64,000 bases of DNA from Methylacidimicrobium sp. AP8 (lineage in GTDB: Bacteria > Verrucomicrobiota > Verrucomicrobiia > Methylacidiphilales > Methylacidiphilaceae): positions 1,550,001-1,614,000 of the forward strand of contig NZ_LR797830.1 in assembly GCF_903064525.1 (NCBI RefSeq). Direction: 5' to 3'. The notes beneath the pieces were generated by a model, which was not told where the DNA came from, made no database searches, and worked only from the letters and a program-made list of their open reading frames with translations. The position numbers were made by a program, and so were the translations under genes. This document shows positions 54,778-64,000 of this stretch, in pieces. How positions within the stretch are numbered: position 1 is the stretch's first letter; each line of letters begins with the position of its first letter.

Positions 54778-55494
54778 ATGGCGACGGCCGACCGCATCGT
54801 CCCTTCCGCGGTCCGGATCTTCGCCGCCCGGCTTTCCGGGTTTCCGCCGCCGGATGCGGGCAGCGGAGCGCTCCCGGGGCGCGTCCGGGCCGGGCGCAGC
54901 GAGGAGCTCTTGCGCCGCCTCCTCTCCCGCTTCACCGGCATCGCCCCCGAGCGGCTTCCCATCGGGAGAGGGTGCTGGGGAAAGCCGCTCCTCCCGGAAT
55001 CGTTCGGCCTCTGGTTCAACCTCTCGCACTCCGCGGACCGCTGCCTCGTGGCCGTCGCCCGCTTCCCCGTCGGCATCGACCTGGAGGCCGACGTGCCTAG
55101 GAGAGATCCTGTCGGGCTCGCCCGGCGATTTCTCCCGGCCGAGGAGGCGGCCGTGGCCGCGGCCGCTCCCCCGGCGGAGCGCACCTTGAGCTTCCTGCGG
55201 GCTTGGACCAAGCGGGAGGCTTTTCTCAAGGGATGCGGAACGGGCCTCTTCCGCTCCCCCCGCTCTTTCCGCCTCGTCCGGCGCGACGGATCCCCCTGGG
55301 AAGAGGTCGACCCCCCGGAACCGGAGGGCGCCCGCTGGGCGGTCCGAAGCCTAGACTGCGGAGCCGGTTTTGTCGGCGCTCTGGCCGTCTCGCACCGGTC
55401 ACCCGATGCGGTGGTTCCGACCATCGAGGAGATTTCCGCGGCCGATCTGGCTTTCGACCCGGTGCCGACGCTTTCCGTTGACGCGAAGGATTAG
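54778..55494 (+). CDS. 4'-phosphopantetheinyl transferase, Sfp type
   Basis: Transfers the phosphopantetheine arm of CoA to carrier proteins. A 238-aa single-copy Sfp-type enzyme with GKPLLPESFGLWFNLSHSAD, VGIDLEADVPRRD (metal-binding Asp/Glu) and the FLRAWTKREAFLKGCGTGL block. The start at 54778 is chosen because the frame upstream adds no similarity; a GGAGG sits directly before it. It is 23 bp ahead of the MntR-like gene. Confidence 0.9.
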   Translation: MATADRIVPSAVRIFAARLSGFPPPDAGSGALPGRVRAGRSEELLRRLLSRFTGIAPERLPIGRGCWGKPLLPESFGLWFNLSHSADRCLVAVARFPVGIDLEADVPRRDPVGLARRFLPAEEAAVAAAAPPAERTLSFLRAWTKREAFLKGCGTGLFRSPRSFRLVRRDGSPWEEVDPPEPEGARWAVRSLDCGAGFVGALAVSHRSPDAVVPTIEEISAADLAFDPVPTLSVDAKD

Positions 55495-55517
55495 GAGAGG
55501 CTAAATTTTTTGTCGAA

Positions 55518-56279
55518 ATGAAGCAGGGCCTGGAGGAAGCGGAAGGCAGAAAAGGCTCGCCCGTCCCCAGCCAAGCCCAGCAGGACTACCTCAAGCAGAT
55601 CCTTCTTTTGGACGAGAACCCCCGGGGGGCAACCACCCAGCTTCTGGCGGACCGGATCGGAGTCCGCCCCGCTTCGGTCACGGGGATGCTCAAGAAGCTC
55701 GCCGAAGAGGGGCTGGTGGAGCGGGCGCCCTATCGCAGAGTCCGGCTGACCGAGGCGGGCCGGCGGATCGCGGTCGAGATCGTCCGGCACCACCGGCTCT
55801 TGGAAGTCTTTCTCTTCCGGATGCTCGGCTACCGGTGGGACGAGGTGCACGAGGAAGCCGAGGCGCTCGAGCATGTGATCAGCGAACGCTTCGAGCAGAG
55901 GGTGGCCGAGGTTCTTTCCCACCCCGAGCGGGATCCGCACGGAGACCCGATTCCCACCCCGGAGCTGGCCCTGGGGGAGGATCGACATCTGGTCCCGCTC
56001 GCCCGCCTCGGCCGGGCGAGCCGGGCGATTATCCGCCGGGTGACCCTGCAGGACCAGGATGCTCTCAACCTGGTGGAAAGGCTCGGCCTCCTTCCGGGAA
56101 CGGAGGTCGAGGTGGCCGACAGCCACCCGGACGGAGTCTCCCTCCTTGTCGCCGGCAGCCGCTTTCTGGTTCCCAGGCTTCTCGCCTCCCATCTGCTGGC
56201 CGAGACCCTCTCCGGCTCGGCTTCCTCCGATCCGCCGCCCGGAAGAAAGGCGGGACGGCCCGGGATCCATGAGCGCTGA
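55518..56279 (+). CDS. mntR: DtxR/MntR-family metal-dependent regulator
   Basis: A 253-aa repressor with an N-terminal winged helix (QDYLKQILLLDENPRGATTQ, ASVTGMLKKLAEEGLVER), the metal-binding/dimer domain (VRHHRLLEVFLFRMLGYRWD, EAEALEHVISERFEQRVAEV) and a C-terminal FeoA/SH3-like domain (GLLPGTEVEVADSHPDGV). It overlaps the mntH gene by 11 bases, which strongly suggests that it controls manganese or iron uptake through it. Confidence 0.88.
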   Translation: MKQGLEEAEGRKGSPVPSQAQQDYLKQILLLDENPRGATTQLLADRIGVRPASVTGMLKKLAEEGLVERAPYRRVRLTEAGRRIAVEIVRHHRLLEVFLFRMLGYRWDEVHEEAEALEHVISERFEQRVAEVLSHPERDPHGDPIPTPELALGEDRHLVPLARLGRASRAIIRRVTLQDQDALNLVERLGLLPGTEVEVADSHPDGVSLLVAGSRFLVPRLLASHLLAETLSGSASSDPPPGRKAGRPGIHER

Positions 56280-57624
56280 CCCCTCCAGCCATCCGGCGGG
56301 GACGCGAACGAAGCTCGAGCCGGCGGTCGCCGCCTCCGCGGACGGGTGGGACGCCCGGGTGCGGGAGCGGGCGGCAACCGTCCTCGGCGGCGAGGCGACG
56401 GGAAAAGCCGACCGATTCCTTCCGTTTCTCGGGCCCGCATTCATCGCGGCCATCGCCTATGTCGACCCGGGCAACTACGCGACCGACATCGAGAGCGGAA
56501 CCCGCTACGGCTACCAGCTCCTCTGGGTGGTGCTCTGGGCGAACCTAATCGCCCTTTTCGCGCAAGGCCTCTCCGCCAAGCTCGGCATCGCGACCGGAAA
56601 AAATCTTCCCGAATGCATCCGGGAGGCTCTCCCCCACCCGCTCTTGCGCATCGCCTACTGGCTCCAAGCCGAGCTGATGGCGGTCGCGACCGATCTGGCC
56701 GAGTTCCTAGGGGCCGCCCTCGGATTGCAGATCCTCTTCGGGATCCCGCTCGGAATCGGAGCCGTCCTCACCGGCGCCCTTTCTTTCCTGATGCTCGGGC
56801 TGCGGCCCAAGGGCTTCCGCTCTCTCGAGCTCCTTCTCACCGCCTTCGTGGGCTTCATCGCCGCCTGCTACGCCTTCGAGCTCTTCTGGATCCATCCCTC
56901 GCCCTCGGCGTGCCTCCGCGGCCTCCTCGTTCCCTCTCTTCCCGGGACCGAAGGCGCCTACCTGGCCGCCGGCATCCTGGGAGCGACCGTGATGCCGCAC
57001 GCAATCTATCTCCATTCGGCTCTCACCCAGGGGAGGATTCCGGCCCGGCGGGTCGAGGAGAAGCGGAAGCTGATCCGCCTCTCCTTTCTCGACGTCTCCC
57101 TGGCCATGGCGATCGCCGGGCTCATCAACCTGGCGATGCTCGCCGTGTCGGCGGCAGCCTTCGCGGGCTCCGCGCCCGCCGGAGGCAACACGATCCTCCA
57201 GGCGTACCGGGCGCTCTCGCCCATGCTGGGCACGCTGGCCGCCGGCGCGTTCGCGCTTTCGCTGCTCGCCTCCGGCCTCTCGTCCTCGGCGGTGGGGACG
57301 CTCGCCGGGCAGGTCATCATGCAAGGGTTCGTCGGCTTTCGCATTCCCATCTGGGTCCGGCGGCTGGTGACGATGGCGCCGGCGGTCCTGCTGATCGCCT
57401 TGGGCATCGACGCGACCAAGATCCTCATCGCTTCCCAGGTGATCCTCAGCTTCGGCATCGGCTTCGCGCTCGTCCCCCTCCTGCTCTTCACCCAGAGCCG
57501 CCGCCGGATGGGGCCCCTGCGCAACTCTCCCGGGACGACGATCGCCGGATGGCTCGTCTGCGCCGCCGTCATCGGGCTCAACGCTTTTCTGCTTGCCCGG
57601 TTCTTTGGCTTCCTCTCCCAATAG
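56269..57624 (+). CDS. mntH: Nramp-type Mn2+/Fe2+ transporter
   Basis: A 451-aa proton-coupled divalent metal importer. The metal-binding motif is in helix 1 (AYVDPGNYATDIESGTRYGY) and its partner in helix 6 (ATVMPHAIYLHSALTQG). Eleven or so hydrophobic helices are visible. The N-terminal 45 residues are a cytosolic extension. The first codons overlap the end of mntR. Confidence 0.93.
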   Translation: MSADPSSHPAGTRTKLEPAVAASADGWDARVRERAATVLGGEATGKADRFLPFLGPAFIAAIAYVDPGNYATDIESGTRYGYQLLWVVLWANLIALFAQGLSAKLGIATGKNLPECIREALPHPLLRIAYWLQAELMAVATDLAEFLGAALGLQILFGIPLGIGAVLTGALSFLMLGLRPKGFRSLELLLTAFVGFIAACYAFELFWIHPSPSACLRGLLVPSLPGTEGAYLAAGILGATVMPHAIYLHSALTQGRIPARRVEEKRKLIRLSFLDVSLAMAIAGLINLAMLAVSAAAFAGSAPAGGNTILQAYRALSPMLGTLAAGAFALSLLASGLSSSAVGTLAGQVIMQGFVGFRIPIWVRRLVTMAPAVLLIALGIDATKILIASQVILSFGIGFALVPLLLFTQSRRRMGPLRNSPGTTIAGWLVCAAVIGLNAFLLARFFGFLSQ

Positions 57625-57667
57625 GACAGGAGCCGTCCGGAAGGCGCCCGGACCCTTCCCTGCGATC

Positions 57668-59656
57668 ATGGAAGCTTCCCACCTTCGCCTCTGGCCGTCC
57701 GACGGGAGGCGGCGTGTGGTCATCAGCCGCATCCTGCCGGAGATCGACGACCCCCGGTTTCCCGTGAAGCGAGGGCTCGGCGACACGCTCGCGATCCAAG
57801 CACACGTCTTTGCCGACGGTCACGACCGGATCGAGGTCCGCCTCCGCTATCGGCACCAGGATGATTCCGACTGGCGAGAGGTGGCGATGCGGGAGCTCGG
57901 GAACGACGAGTGGCAGGCCGAAATCCGGCTCGAGAAGCTCGGCTTTTACGAATGCCGGGTGCATGCCTGGATCGACCACTTTCTCACCTGGCTCGAAGGC
58001 TTCCACAAGAAGGCCGACGGGGGCGAACAGATCGAGGTCGAGCTCCAGATCGGCGCCGACCTGCTCGACGCGGCGGCAGGGCGGGCTCCCGAGCCGGAGC
58101 GCAAAGAGCTTGCGGAATGGGCCGCGCTCCTCCGGAACCGCTCCCTGCCGATCGGCGAGCGCGCGCTCGTGGCGCGGAATCCCGCGCTGGCGGAGCTGGC
58201 GCGAAGGTTTCCCGACCGGAGCCTGGAAAGCGTCTCGCCCTTTGCGCGGAAGGTCCTCGTCGACCCTCCCCGCGCGCTCTTCAGCTCCTGGTACGAGCTT
58301 TTCCCCCGGTCGTGGGCTCCCGAGCCGGGCCGCCACGGGACCTTCGCGGACTGCCTGCGGCTCCTCCCGGAAATCGCCGCGCTCGGCTTCGACGTCCTCT
58401 ATCTCCCGCCCATCCATCCGATCGGCTCGCATTTCCGGAAAGGAAAAAACAACAGCGTCGTCTGCGGCCCCGATGACGTGGGCAGCCCGTGGGCGATCGG
58501 CTCGGAGGAGGGCGGCCACAAGGCGATCCATCCGGCGCTCGGCGGCTGGGAAGACTTCCACCGCCTGCAGGCCCGTGCCCGGGACTTCGGCTTGGAGATC
58601 GCGCTCGACATCGCCCTCCAGTGCAGCCCCGACCACCCCTATGTCCGCGAGCATCCCGAATGGTTTCGCTGGCGGCCGGACGGGACCGTCCAGTACGCCG
58701 AAAACCCGCCCAAAAAGTACCAGGACATCATCCCCTTCGACTTCGAGTGCGCCGAATGGCGATCGCTCTGGGAGGAGCTTCGGAGCATCTTCGTCTTTTG
58801 GATCGAGCGCGGCGTCCGGATCTTCCGCGTCGACAACCCCCACACCAAGCCGATGGCGTTCTGGGAGTGGCTGATCGCCGAACTCAAGGCGGACTACCCC
58901 GAGGTGATCCTCCTCGCAGAGGCGTTCACCCGCCCCAAGATTCTCTACCATCTGGCCAAGTGCGGCTTCTCCCAAGGCTACACCTACTTCACCTGGCGGT
59001 CGACGCCCGCGGAGCTGCGGGAATACCTGACCGAGCTGACGAGTCCGCCCGTCCGGGAGTTCTTCCGGCCCAACTTCTGGCCCAACACCCCGGACATCCT
59101 TCCGGTCTACCTGCAGCAGGGAGACCGCTCGACCTTCCTGCAGCGGCTCATCCTGGCCGCGACCCTCTCCGCCAACTACGGCATCTACGGACCGGCCTTC
59201 GAGCTCTGCGTCCGGGAGGCCCTGGTTCCCGGGCAGGAGGAATATCTCGACTCGGAAAAGTACCAGCTCCGCCGCTGGGACTGGAACGCGCCCGGAAACA
59301 TCAAGGCCGAGATCGCCCGCGTCAACCACATCCGCAAAACCCACCGCGCCCTCCAGGAAACCAACAACCTCCGCTTCTGCGACACCGACAACCCCTGCCT
59401 GCTCGCCTATGCCAAGGCGAGCGCCGACCGCGGGGACCTGATCCTGGTTGTCGTCAACATGGATGCCCGCCCGCAATCGGGCTGGGTCCGTTTCCCGGCG
59501 GGCGACTTCGGCATCGATCCCCGGAAGCCCTTTCAGGTCAACGACCTGCTCGCCGACACGAGCTATACCTGGCACGACGGGAGCAACTACGTCCGCCTGG
59601 ATCCGGCGGTCAGCCCCGCGCACCTCTTCTGGGTGACCCAGTATGCGCCGGATTAG
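57668..59656 (+). CDS. glgE: Alpha-1,4-glucan:maltose-1-phosphate maltosyltransferase
   Basis: Extends alpha-1,4-glucans with maltosyl units from maltose 1-phosphate. The 662-aa protein has the family N-domain (VVISRILPEIDDPRFPVKRG), then the GH13 barrel with LYLPPIHPIGSHFRKGKNNS, GVRIFRVDNPHTKPMAFWEW (nucleophile Asp) and EVILLAEAFTRPKILYHLAK (acid/base Glu). It heads a plus-strand unit with the maltokinase-like and branching-enzyme genes. Confidence 0.95.
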   Translation: MEASHLRLWPSDGRRRVVISRILPEIDDPRFPVKRGLGDTLAIQAHVFADGHDRIEVRLRYRHQDDSDWREVAMRELGNDEWQAEIRLEKLGFYECRVHAWIDHFLTWLEGFHKKADGGEQIEVELQIGADLLDAAAGRAPEPERKELAEWAALLRNRSLPIGERALVARNPALAELARRFPDRSLESVSPFARKVLVDPPRALFSSWYELFPRSWAPEPGRHGTFADCLRLLPEIAALGFDVLYLPPIHPIGSHFRKGKNNSVVCGPDDVGSPWAIGSEEGGHKAIHPALGGWEDFHRLQARARDFGLEIALDIALQCSPDHPYVREHPEWFRWRPDGTVQYAENPPKKYQDIIPFDFECAEWRSLWEELRSIFVFWIERGVRIFRVDNPHTKPMAFWEWLIAELKADYPEVILLAEAFTRPKILYHLAKCGFSQGYTYFTWRSTPAELREYLTELTSPPVREFFRPNFWPNTPDILPVYLQQGDRSTFLQRLILAATLSANYGIYGPAFELCVREALVPGQEEYLDSEKYQLRRWDWNAPGNIKAEIARVNHIRKTHRALQETNNLRFCDTDNPCLLAYAKASADRGDLILVVVNMDARPQSGWVRFPAGDFGIDPRKPFQVNDLLADTSYTWHDGSNYVRLDPAVSPAHLFWVTQYAPD

Positions 59657-59728
59657 CCGTAGCCGGCCGCCGGGGGAAGGCGCGCGGGCCGTCTTGCCGA
59701 GCGACTCCGGCTTTGGCAAGCATAGGGA

Positions 59729-61288
59729 ATGTCTTCGGACCCCGATCCGCTGGCCGAGAAGTTCTGGTTCTCCCCCGCCGGAGGGCGTCTAGCGGCAAAC
59801 CTCTTCCCATCCTTCCTTCTCGGCCGGCGCTGGTTCGCGGGAAAGGCCCGGGGCCTCGAGGAGGTCTGGGTGGCCGACGCGTTTCGCCTCGGCCGCCGGG
59901 AGGAGGGGCTGCGGCTGCTCCTCCTCCAGGCCCGCTTCGCCGCGGGCGAGACGGCCCTCTTCTCGCTGCCGGTCCGGATGGCCGGGGATCATCCGCCGGC
60001 CGGCTTGGCGGAGGGGGACCGGATCGGTCCGCTCTCCCCCGCCTCGCCGCAGTGCCTTTGGGAGGCGACCGGGGACCCGCTTTTCGGCCAGGCCCTGCTC
60101 GATCTGCTGGCCGAGGAGAAGGAGGTGTTGGGGCCGCAAGGCCTCCTGCGGGGAAGAAGGGGACCCCTGCTGGCCGAGCTCGGCGCCTCGGGCGACCTTC
60201 CGAAAGATTGCCGGCTGCTCGGCCGGGAACAGAGCAACAGCTCCCTCCTCTTCGGAAGCCGCCTTTTTCTAAAGCTCTACCGGAAGCTCGAGGGAGGCCC
60301 GAACCCCGACGCCGAGGTCCACGAGCGCCTCTCGGGCGTCCTCGGTTTTCCGCACGTGCCCCGCTACGGAGGCAGGCTCGACTACGAGCCGCAAAGCGGC
60401 GCTCCGATCCTGCTCGGGCTGCTCACCGAGGCGGTCCCCCACCGGTCGGACGCCTGGACTCTCGCCCTGGCCGAGGCGACCGGGTCGCTGGACTCCTCGG
60501 GCGCCCCTCCTCCTCTTCCGGACTCTTCCCGGCCGAGCTGGGAGCTGCTGGGCAGGCGCACCGCCGAGTTCCATCTGGCGATGGCGGGGTCGACGGATGA
60601 TCCGGCCTTCGCCCCCGAGCCCCTGGCCGCGGAGGAGATTCCCCTCGTTTTCGCGGAAGCCCTCGAGCTGCTTCGCCGCTCCTTCGGGATGCCGCACGGC
60701 CCCCCGGCCGTGCCGTCGAGCCCCGAAGAGGAGCGGCTGGCGTACCTCTTTCCGCGGATCGAATCCCGCTTCCGCTCGATCCTCGACCTGCCGGCCGATC
60801 TGGTGAAGATCCGGATCCACGGCGACTACCATCTCGGCCAAGTCCTGGCCACCGAAGACGATTTCGTGCTGATCGACTTCGAAGGAGAGCCGGAGCGGTC
60901 GCTGGCCGAAAGGCGGCGCAAGGCCTTGGCGCTCCGCGACGTCGCGGGGATGGTCCGCTCCTTCCACTACGCCGCGCTCGCCCCCGTCTTCCTGCCCGGG
61001 GACGCGGGAGAGGAGCGAGGCCGGCGGCTGGCCGCCGCCGACGGTTGGCGGCGGCGGGCGACCCGGCGGTTCCTCGAAGGCTACTTCGCGGCTGCCGGCC
61101 CGGCACCCTTCCTGCCGGCAACACCGGCCGGATGCCGGACCCTCCTCGAGTTCTTCGTGCTCGAGAAGGCGGTCTACGAGGTGGGCTACGAGCGGAACAA
61201 CCGGCCGGCCTGGGAGGAAATTCCGCTGCGGGGCGTCGAAGAACTCCTGGAAAGCGGCCGGAGTTCCGAGGAGAATGGGAGTCTATGA
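59729..61288 (+). CDS. mak: Maltokinase (Mak/Pep2-type)
   Basis: Phosphorylates maltose to maltose 1-phosphate, the GlgE donor. The 519-aa protein starts with the Mak cap domain ([19 protein letters not shown]) and ends with the kinase catalytic loop [20 protein letters not shown] followed by [20 protein letters not shown]. In many bacteria Mak is fused to trehalose synthase; here it is free-standing and no treS is in the window. It overlaps glgB (ATGA). Confidence 0.9.
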   Translation: MSSDPDPLAEKFWFSPAGGRLAANLFPSFLLGRRWFAGKARGLEEVWVADAFRLGRREEGLRLLLLQARFAAGETALFSLPVRMAGDHPPAGLAEGDRIGPLSPASPQCLWEATGDPLFGQALLDLLAEEKEVLGPQGLLRGRRGPLLAELGASGDLPKDCRLLGREQSNSSLLFGSRLFLKLYRKLEGGPNPDAEVHERLSGVLGFPHVPRYGGRLDYEPQSGAPILLGLLTEAVPHRSDAWTLALAEATGSLDSSGAPPPLPDSSRPSWELLGRRTAEFHLAMAGSTDDPAFAPEPLAAEEIPLVFAEALELLRRSFGMPHGPPAVPSSPEEERLAYLFPRIESRFRSILDLPADLVKIRIHGDYHLGQVLATEDDFVLIDFEGEPERSLAERRRKALALRDVAGMVRSFHYAALAPVFLPGDAGEERGRRLAAADGWRRRATRRFLEGYFAAAGPAPFLPATPAGCRTLLEFFVLEKAVYEVGYERNNRPAWEEIPLRGVEELLESGRSSEENGSL

Positions 61289-63264
61289 GGGAGAGAGAAA
61301 CCGATCCGAAGGCCGCCGCAACCGAACCGGGGCGCATCGCAACGGCTCCGGCCCCCGGCCGGAAGCTTCCCGAGGTTTGGGGGGAGACCGACACCTACCT
61401 CTTCCGGCAAGGCAGCCATACCCGGCTCTATGAAAAGCTCGGCGGCCGCCTGCTCACCTGGAACGGGGAAAAGGGCGGCTATTTCGCCGTCTGGGCTCCC
61501 AACGCGGAGGCGGTCTCCGTGGTCGGCGACTTCAACGGCTGGGATCCGGACGCCTCTCCGCTCACGCTGCGCGGGGATCAAACCGGCGTCTGGGAGGGGT
61601 TCGTCCCCGGGCTCGGAAGCGGAACCCTCTACAAATACTGCATCCGCTCCAAACACCACGGCTCGCCGCTGCTGAAGAGCGACCCCTACGCCTTTCTCTG
61701 GGAGGTTCCGCCCCGGAGCGCCACGATTCTCTGGGACATCTCCTACGAATGGAACGATCGCCGCTGGATGGAAGAGCGCGCGGCCCGCAACGCGATCAAT
61801 GCCCCCTGGTCGATCTACGAGGTGCACTTAGGCTCGTGGCGACGGGTTCCCGAGGAGGGCCACCGGCCGCTCTCCTACCGGGAGATCGCCCCGCAGCTGG
61901 CCGCCCACGTCAAGGCGATGGGCTTCACCCACGTCGAGCTCCTGCCGATCATGGAGCATCCTTTCTCGGGCTCCTGGGGTTACCAGACGATCGGCTACTT
62001 CGCGCCGACCAGCCGCTACGGCACGCCGCAGGATTTCATGTATTTGATCGACTATCTCCACCGGGAGGGGATCGGAGTGATCCTCGACTGGGTCCCCTCC
62101 CACTTTGCCACCGACGGCCACGGGCTGGGGCTCTTCGACGGCACCCATCTCTACGAGCACGCCGATCCTCGCCAGGGGTATCATCCCGATTGGGGCAGTT
62201 ACATCTTCAACTACGGCCGCAACGAAGTCCGCGCCTTTCTGCTCAGCAGCGCCCGCTTCTGGCTCGAGAAGTACCACGCGGACGGCCTCCGGGTCGACGC
62301 GGTCGCCTCGATGCTCTATCTCGACTACTCCCGCCGGCCCGGGGAATGGATCCCCAACCAGTACGGGGGCAAGGAAAACCTCGAGGCGATCCGCTTTCTG
62401 CGCACCTTGAGCGAGCAGCTCTACCAGGACTTTTCCGGCATCCAGCTCATCGCCGAGGAGTCGACCTCCTACCCGATGGTGAGCCGCCCGACCTACATGG
62501 GAGGCTTGGGCTTCGGGTTCAAGTGGAACATGGGGTGGATGCATGACACCCTCTACTACTTCTCCCGCGACCCGATCTACCGGAAGTATCACCAGCACTG
62601 CCTCACCTTCAGCGCCTGGTACGCCTGGCAGGAAAACTTCATCCTCCCCCTCTCCCACGACGAGGTCGTCCATGGGAAGGGTTCGCTGATCGCCAAGATG
62701 CCGGGGGACGACTGGCAGAAGTTCGCCAACCTGCGGGCGCTCTTCGGCTACATGTTCTTTTTCGTCGGCCACAAGCTGCTCTTCATGGGCGGAGAGTTCG
62801 GGCAGCGCAACGAGTGGTGCCATGAGGCCAGCCTCGACTGGCACCTGGCCTCCGAAGGAAGGCACAACCAGCTGCTCCAGTGGGTCCGCTCCCTCAACCA
62901 CCTCTACGCGGGGGAGCGCGCGCTCCACGAGGACAACTTCACCGGCCAGGGCTTCTCCTGGATCGACTTCAGCGATGCGGAGAAGAGCGTCCTTAGCTTC
63001 CTCCGCAAGTCGAAGGACGGGCGGGAGCTGATCCTTTGCGTCTTCAACCTCACTCCGGTCCCCCGCATCGGATACCGGGTGGGCGCTCCCTTCGCCGGCT
63101 ACTGGCGGGAGATCGCCAACAGCGACGCCGTCGAGTTCGGAGGCAGCGGAATGGGGAACCTGGGCGGCCTCGAGGCCGACCAGCTTCCCTGGCAGGGGCA
63201 GCCCTGCTCGCTCAACCTCACTCTCCCCCCCCTGTCGGCGCTCGCCTTCAAGAAGGTCCTCTAG
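61285..63264 (+). CDS. glgB: 1,4-alpha-glucan branching enzyme
   Basis: Introduces alpha-1,6 branches into glycogen. The 659-aa GH13 protein has a CBM48 domain ([20 protein letters not shown]), the barrel motifs [29 protein letters not shown] (nucleophile Asp), [10 protein letters not shown] (Glu) and [17 protein letters not shown], and a C-terminal beta domain. The short N-terminal extension before the CBM48 (about 45 residues) lacks the N1 domain of enterobacterial GlgB. Its stop overlaps the convergent gene's stop within CTAG. Confidence 0.96.
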   Translation: MRERETDPKAAATEPGRIATAPAPGRKLPEVWGETDTYLFRQGSHTRLYEKLGGRLLTWNGEKGGYFAVWAPNAEAVSVVGDFNGWDPDASPLTLRGDQTGVWEGFVPGLGSGTLYKYCIRSKHHGSPLLKSDPYAFLWEVPPRSATILWDISYEWNDRRWMEERAARNAINAPWSIYEVHLGSWRRVPEEGHRPLSYREIAPQLAAHVKAMGFTHVELLPIMEHPFSGSWGYQTIGYFAPTSRYGTPQDFMYLIDYLHREGIGVILDWVPSHFATDGHGLGLFDGTHLYEHADPRQGYHPDWGSYIFNYGRNEVRAFLLSSARFWLEKYHADGLRVDAVASMLYLDYSRRPGEWIPNQYGGKENLEAIRFLRTLSEQLYQDFSGIQLIAEESTSYPMVSRPTYMGGLGFGFKWNMGWMHDTLYYFSRDPIYRKYHQHCLTFSAWYAWQENFILPLSHDEVVHGKGSLIAKMPGDDWQKFANLRALFGYMFFFVGHKLLFMGGEFGQRNEWCHEASLDWHLASEGRHNQLLQWVRSLNHLYAGERALHEDNFTGQGFSWIDFSDAEKSVLSFLRKSKDGRELILCVFNLTPVPRIGYRVGAPFAGYWREIANSDAVEFGGSGMGNLGGLEADQLPWQGQPCSLNLTLPPLSALAFKKVL

Positions 63265-63860
63265 CGTGCTCTCTCTTTGCCCCGCTCCCCGGGTTTCCGG
63301 CCTTCCGGGGAAAGGTGGACGCTTAGCGCGCCGGCCGCCCGCGCCCCGAGCGCGCCGAGAAACGTCCCGCCGGCCCAGGCCGCGACCGCAGCACCCGGTC
63401 CCGCTTCGGCACCGAGCATCCCTCCGACCACCGTGCCCAGCCCCAGCGAGCCGACCCGCAGGCCCGCTTGGACCAGGTGGATCGCGGAATCCCGGAACCG
63501 CTCTTCGGCCAAGGCCCGTACCGCCTTCTGCCACTCTTCCGATTGGAGAAGCTCCGAGGCCCATCCGAAGCGCCCGGAATGGCGAAAGAACTCCCGGCGC
63601 CACCGCCGCAGCCTCTCGGAAGAGGAACCGGCGGTCTTTTCTTCCCTCCCTCCCGGCTTTTCGCCGCCCCGCCGGGCGCGGCGGAAGGCCTCCGCCTTGG
63701 CCTGCTCGATGGTGCGGCCGCCCGCCCGCGAGGGTTTTTCCCCCCGGCCGGCGCTACCGGAGATCCATCGGGCCGCCTCCGCGACTACCTGCCGAGCCCG
63801 CCCGGCTAGATCCGCAAAGCTCATCCTGACCGTGCTTTTCCCGCTCGATTGTCTGTCCAT
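63261..63860 (-). CDS. Unknown basic protein with C-terminal glycine-rich hydrophobic segment
   Basis: A 199-aa protein that I do not recognise. The first half is very basic and charged ([20 protein letters not shown]); the second half has [20 protein letters not shown] and a Gly/Ala-rich hydrophobic part ([20 protein letters not shown]) that could insert into a membrane. The start at 63860 is a choice; 63824 is also possible. It converges on glgB. Confidence 0.5.
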   Translation of the reverse strand: MDRQSSGKSTVRMSFADLAGRARQVVAEAARWISGSAGRGEKPSRAGGRTIEQAKAEAFRRARRGGEKPGGREEKTAGSSSERLRRWRREFFRHSGRFGWASELLQSEEWQKAVRALAEERFRDSAIHLVQAGLRVGSLGLGTVVGGMLGAEAGPGAAVAAWAGGTFLGALGARAAGALSVHLSPEGRKPGERGKERAR

Positions 63861-64000
63861 GGTTCGCGGTGGGGCGATCGACCCGGCCCGCGCAACCCCT
63901 TTCCGCCCTCCGAGCCGCCGGCTTCCGGGCGAAAATCGAGCCCCTTCCCCCTTCCTTGGGCGAAGTTTCACCCGGTTCCGAGTCGGCTGCCCCGGCGATG

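Noticed and set aside
55495-55517. Manganese riboswitch or operator ahead of mntR
   Set aside because: The gap is only 23 bp and shows no recognisable structure or palindrome.

Overview
The window looks like a high-GC, Gram-negative bacterial chromosome segment that is heavily invaded by insertion sequences. It carries a TonB-dependent outer-membrane receptor, lipoproteins, a type II phosphoribulokinase next to fructose-1,6-bisphosphatase (Calvin cycle), a GlgE-type glycogen operon and a 4-mercaptohistidine methyltransferase-like gene. Together these are compatible with an autotrophic verrucomicrobial methanotroph of the Methylacidiphilaceae (Methylacidimicrobium-like). That placement is an inference; no rRNA or methane monooxygenase lies in the window.

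Layout. 1-2354: an EmrAB-like efflux pair (minus strand), both genes frameshifted. 2669-4687: DUF302 protein and a PhoD-type phosphatase. 4836-6792: fbp-prkB. 7046-9188: lemA and two TPM-domain genes, followed by a 178-bp MITE. 9380-13807: a possible RMD1-like membrane protein, an aminopeptidase T-like protein, the methyltransferase and an AsmA-like protein. 13978-14050: tRNA-Arg(TCT). 14433-33265: an IS graveyard with nested IS3, IS1380, ISL3, IS481, IS1182 and IS607 elements. Inside it survives one intact host gene, a 901-aa TonB-dependent receptor. It is preceded by twelve heptamers phased every 11 bp that resemble an extended Pho box, and followed by a phospholipase C/phosphoesterase gene that an IS1380 copy cuts inside its active-site motif.

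33390-39979: a MoxR-DUF58-VWA (Bat-like) operon on the minus strand with translational overlaps. 40309-44915: DEAD-box helicase, 6-phosphogluconate dehydrogenase, and a nucleotidyltransferase/kinase pair resembling MurU/AmgK. 44953-49849: small secreted proteins, an alpha/beta hydrolase, and an NtrC-type two-component system. 50058-51994: a frameshifted primase-like gene fused to remnants of a sugar-phosphate isomerase and a P-type ATPase, abutting a second IS607 that also borders a CusA/CzcA fragment. 54778-57624: phosphopantetheinyl transferase, MntR-like regulator and MntH. 57668-63264: glgE-mak-glgB. The right end holds one unrecognised gene.

The two strongest observations are the Pho-box-like array with its disrupted phosphate-scavenging operon, and a mobile-element network: IS1380 and the MITE share terminal sequences and NTAG target duplications, one TnpB has been given a new start codon by a MITE fragment, and the two IS1380 transposases are each broken by a different amber codon. 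Several frameshifts lie in homopolymer runs and may be sequencing errors.
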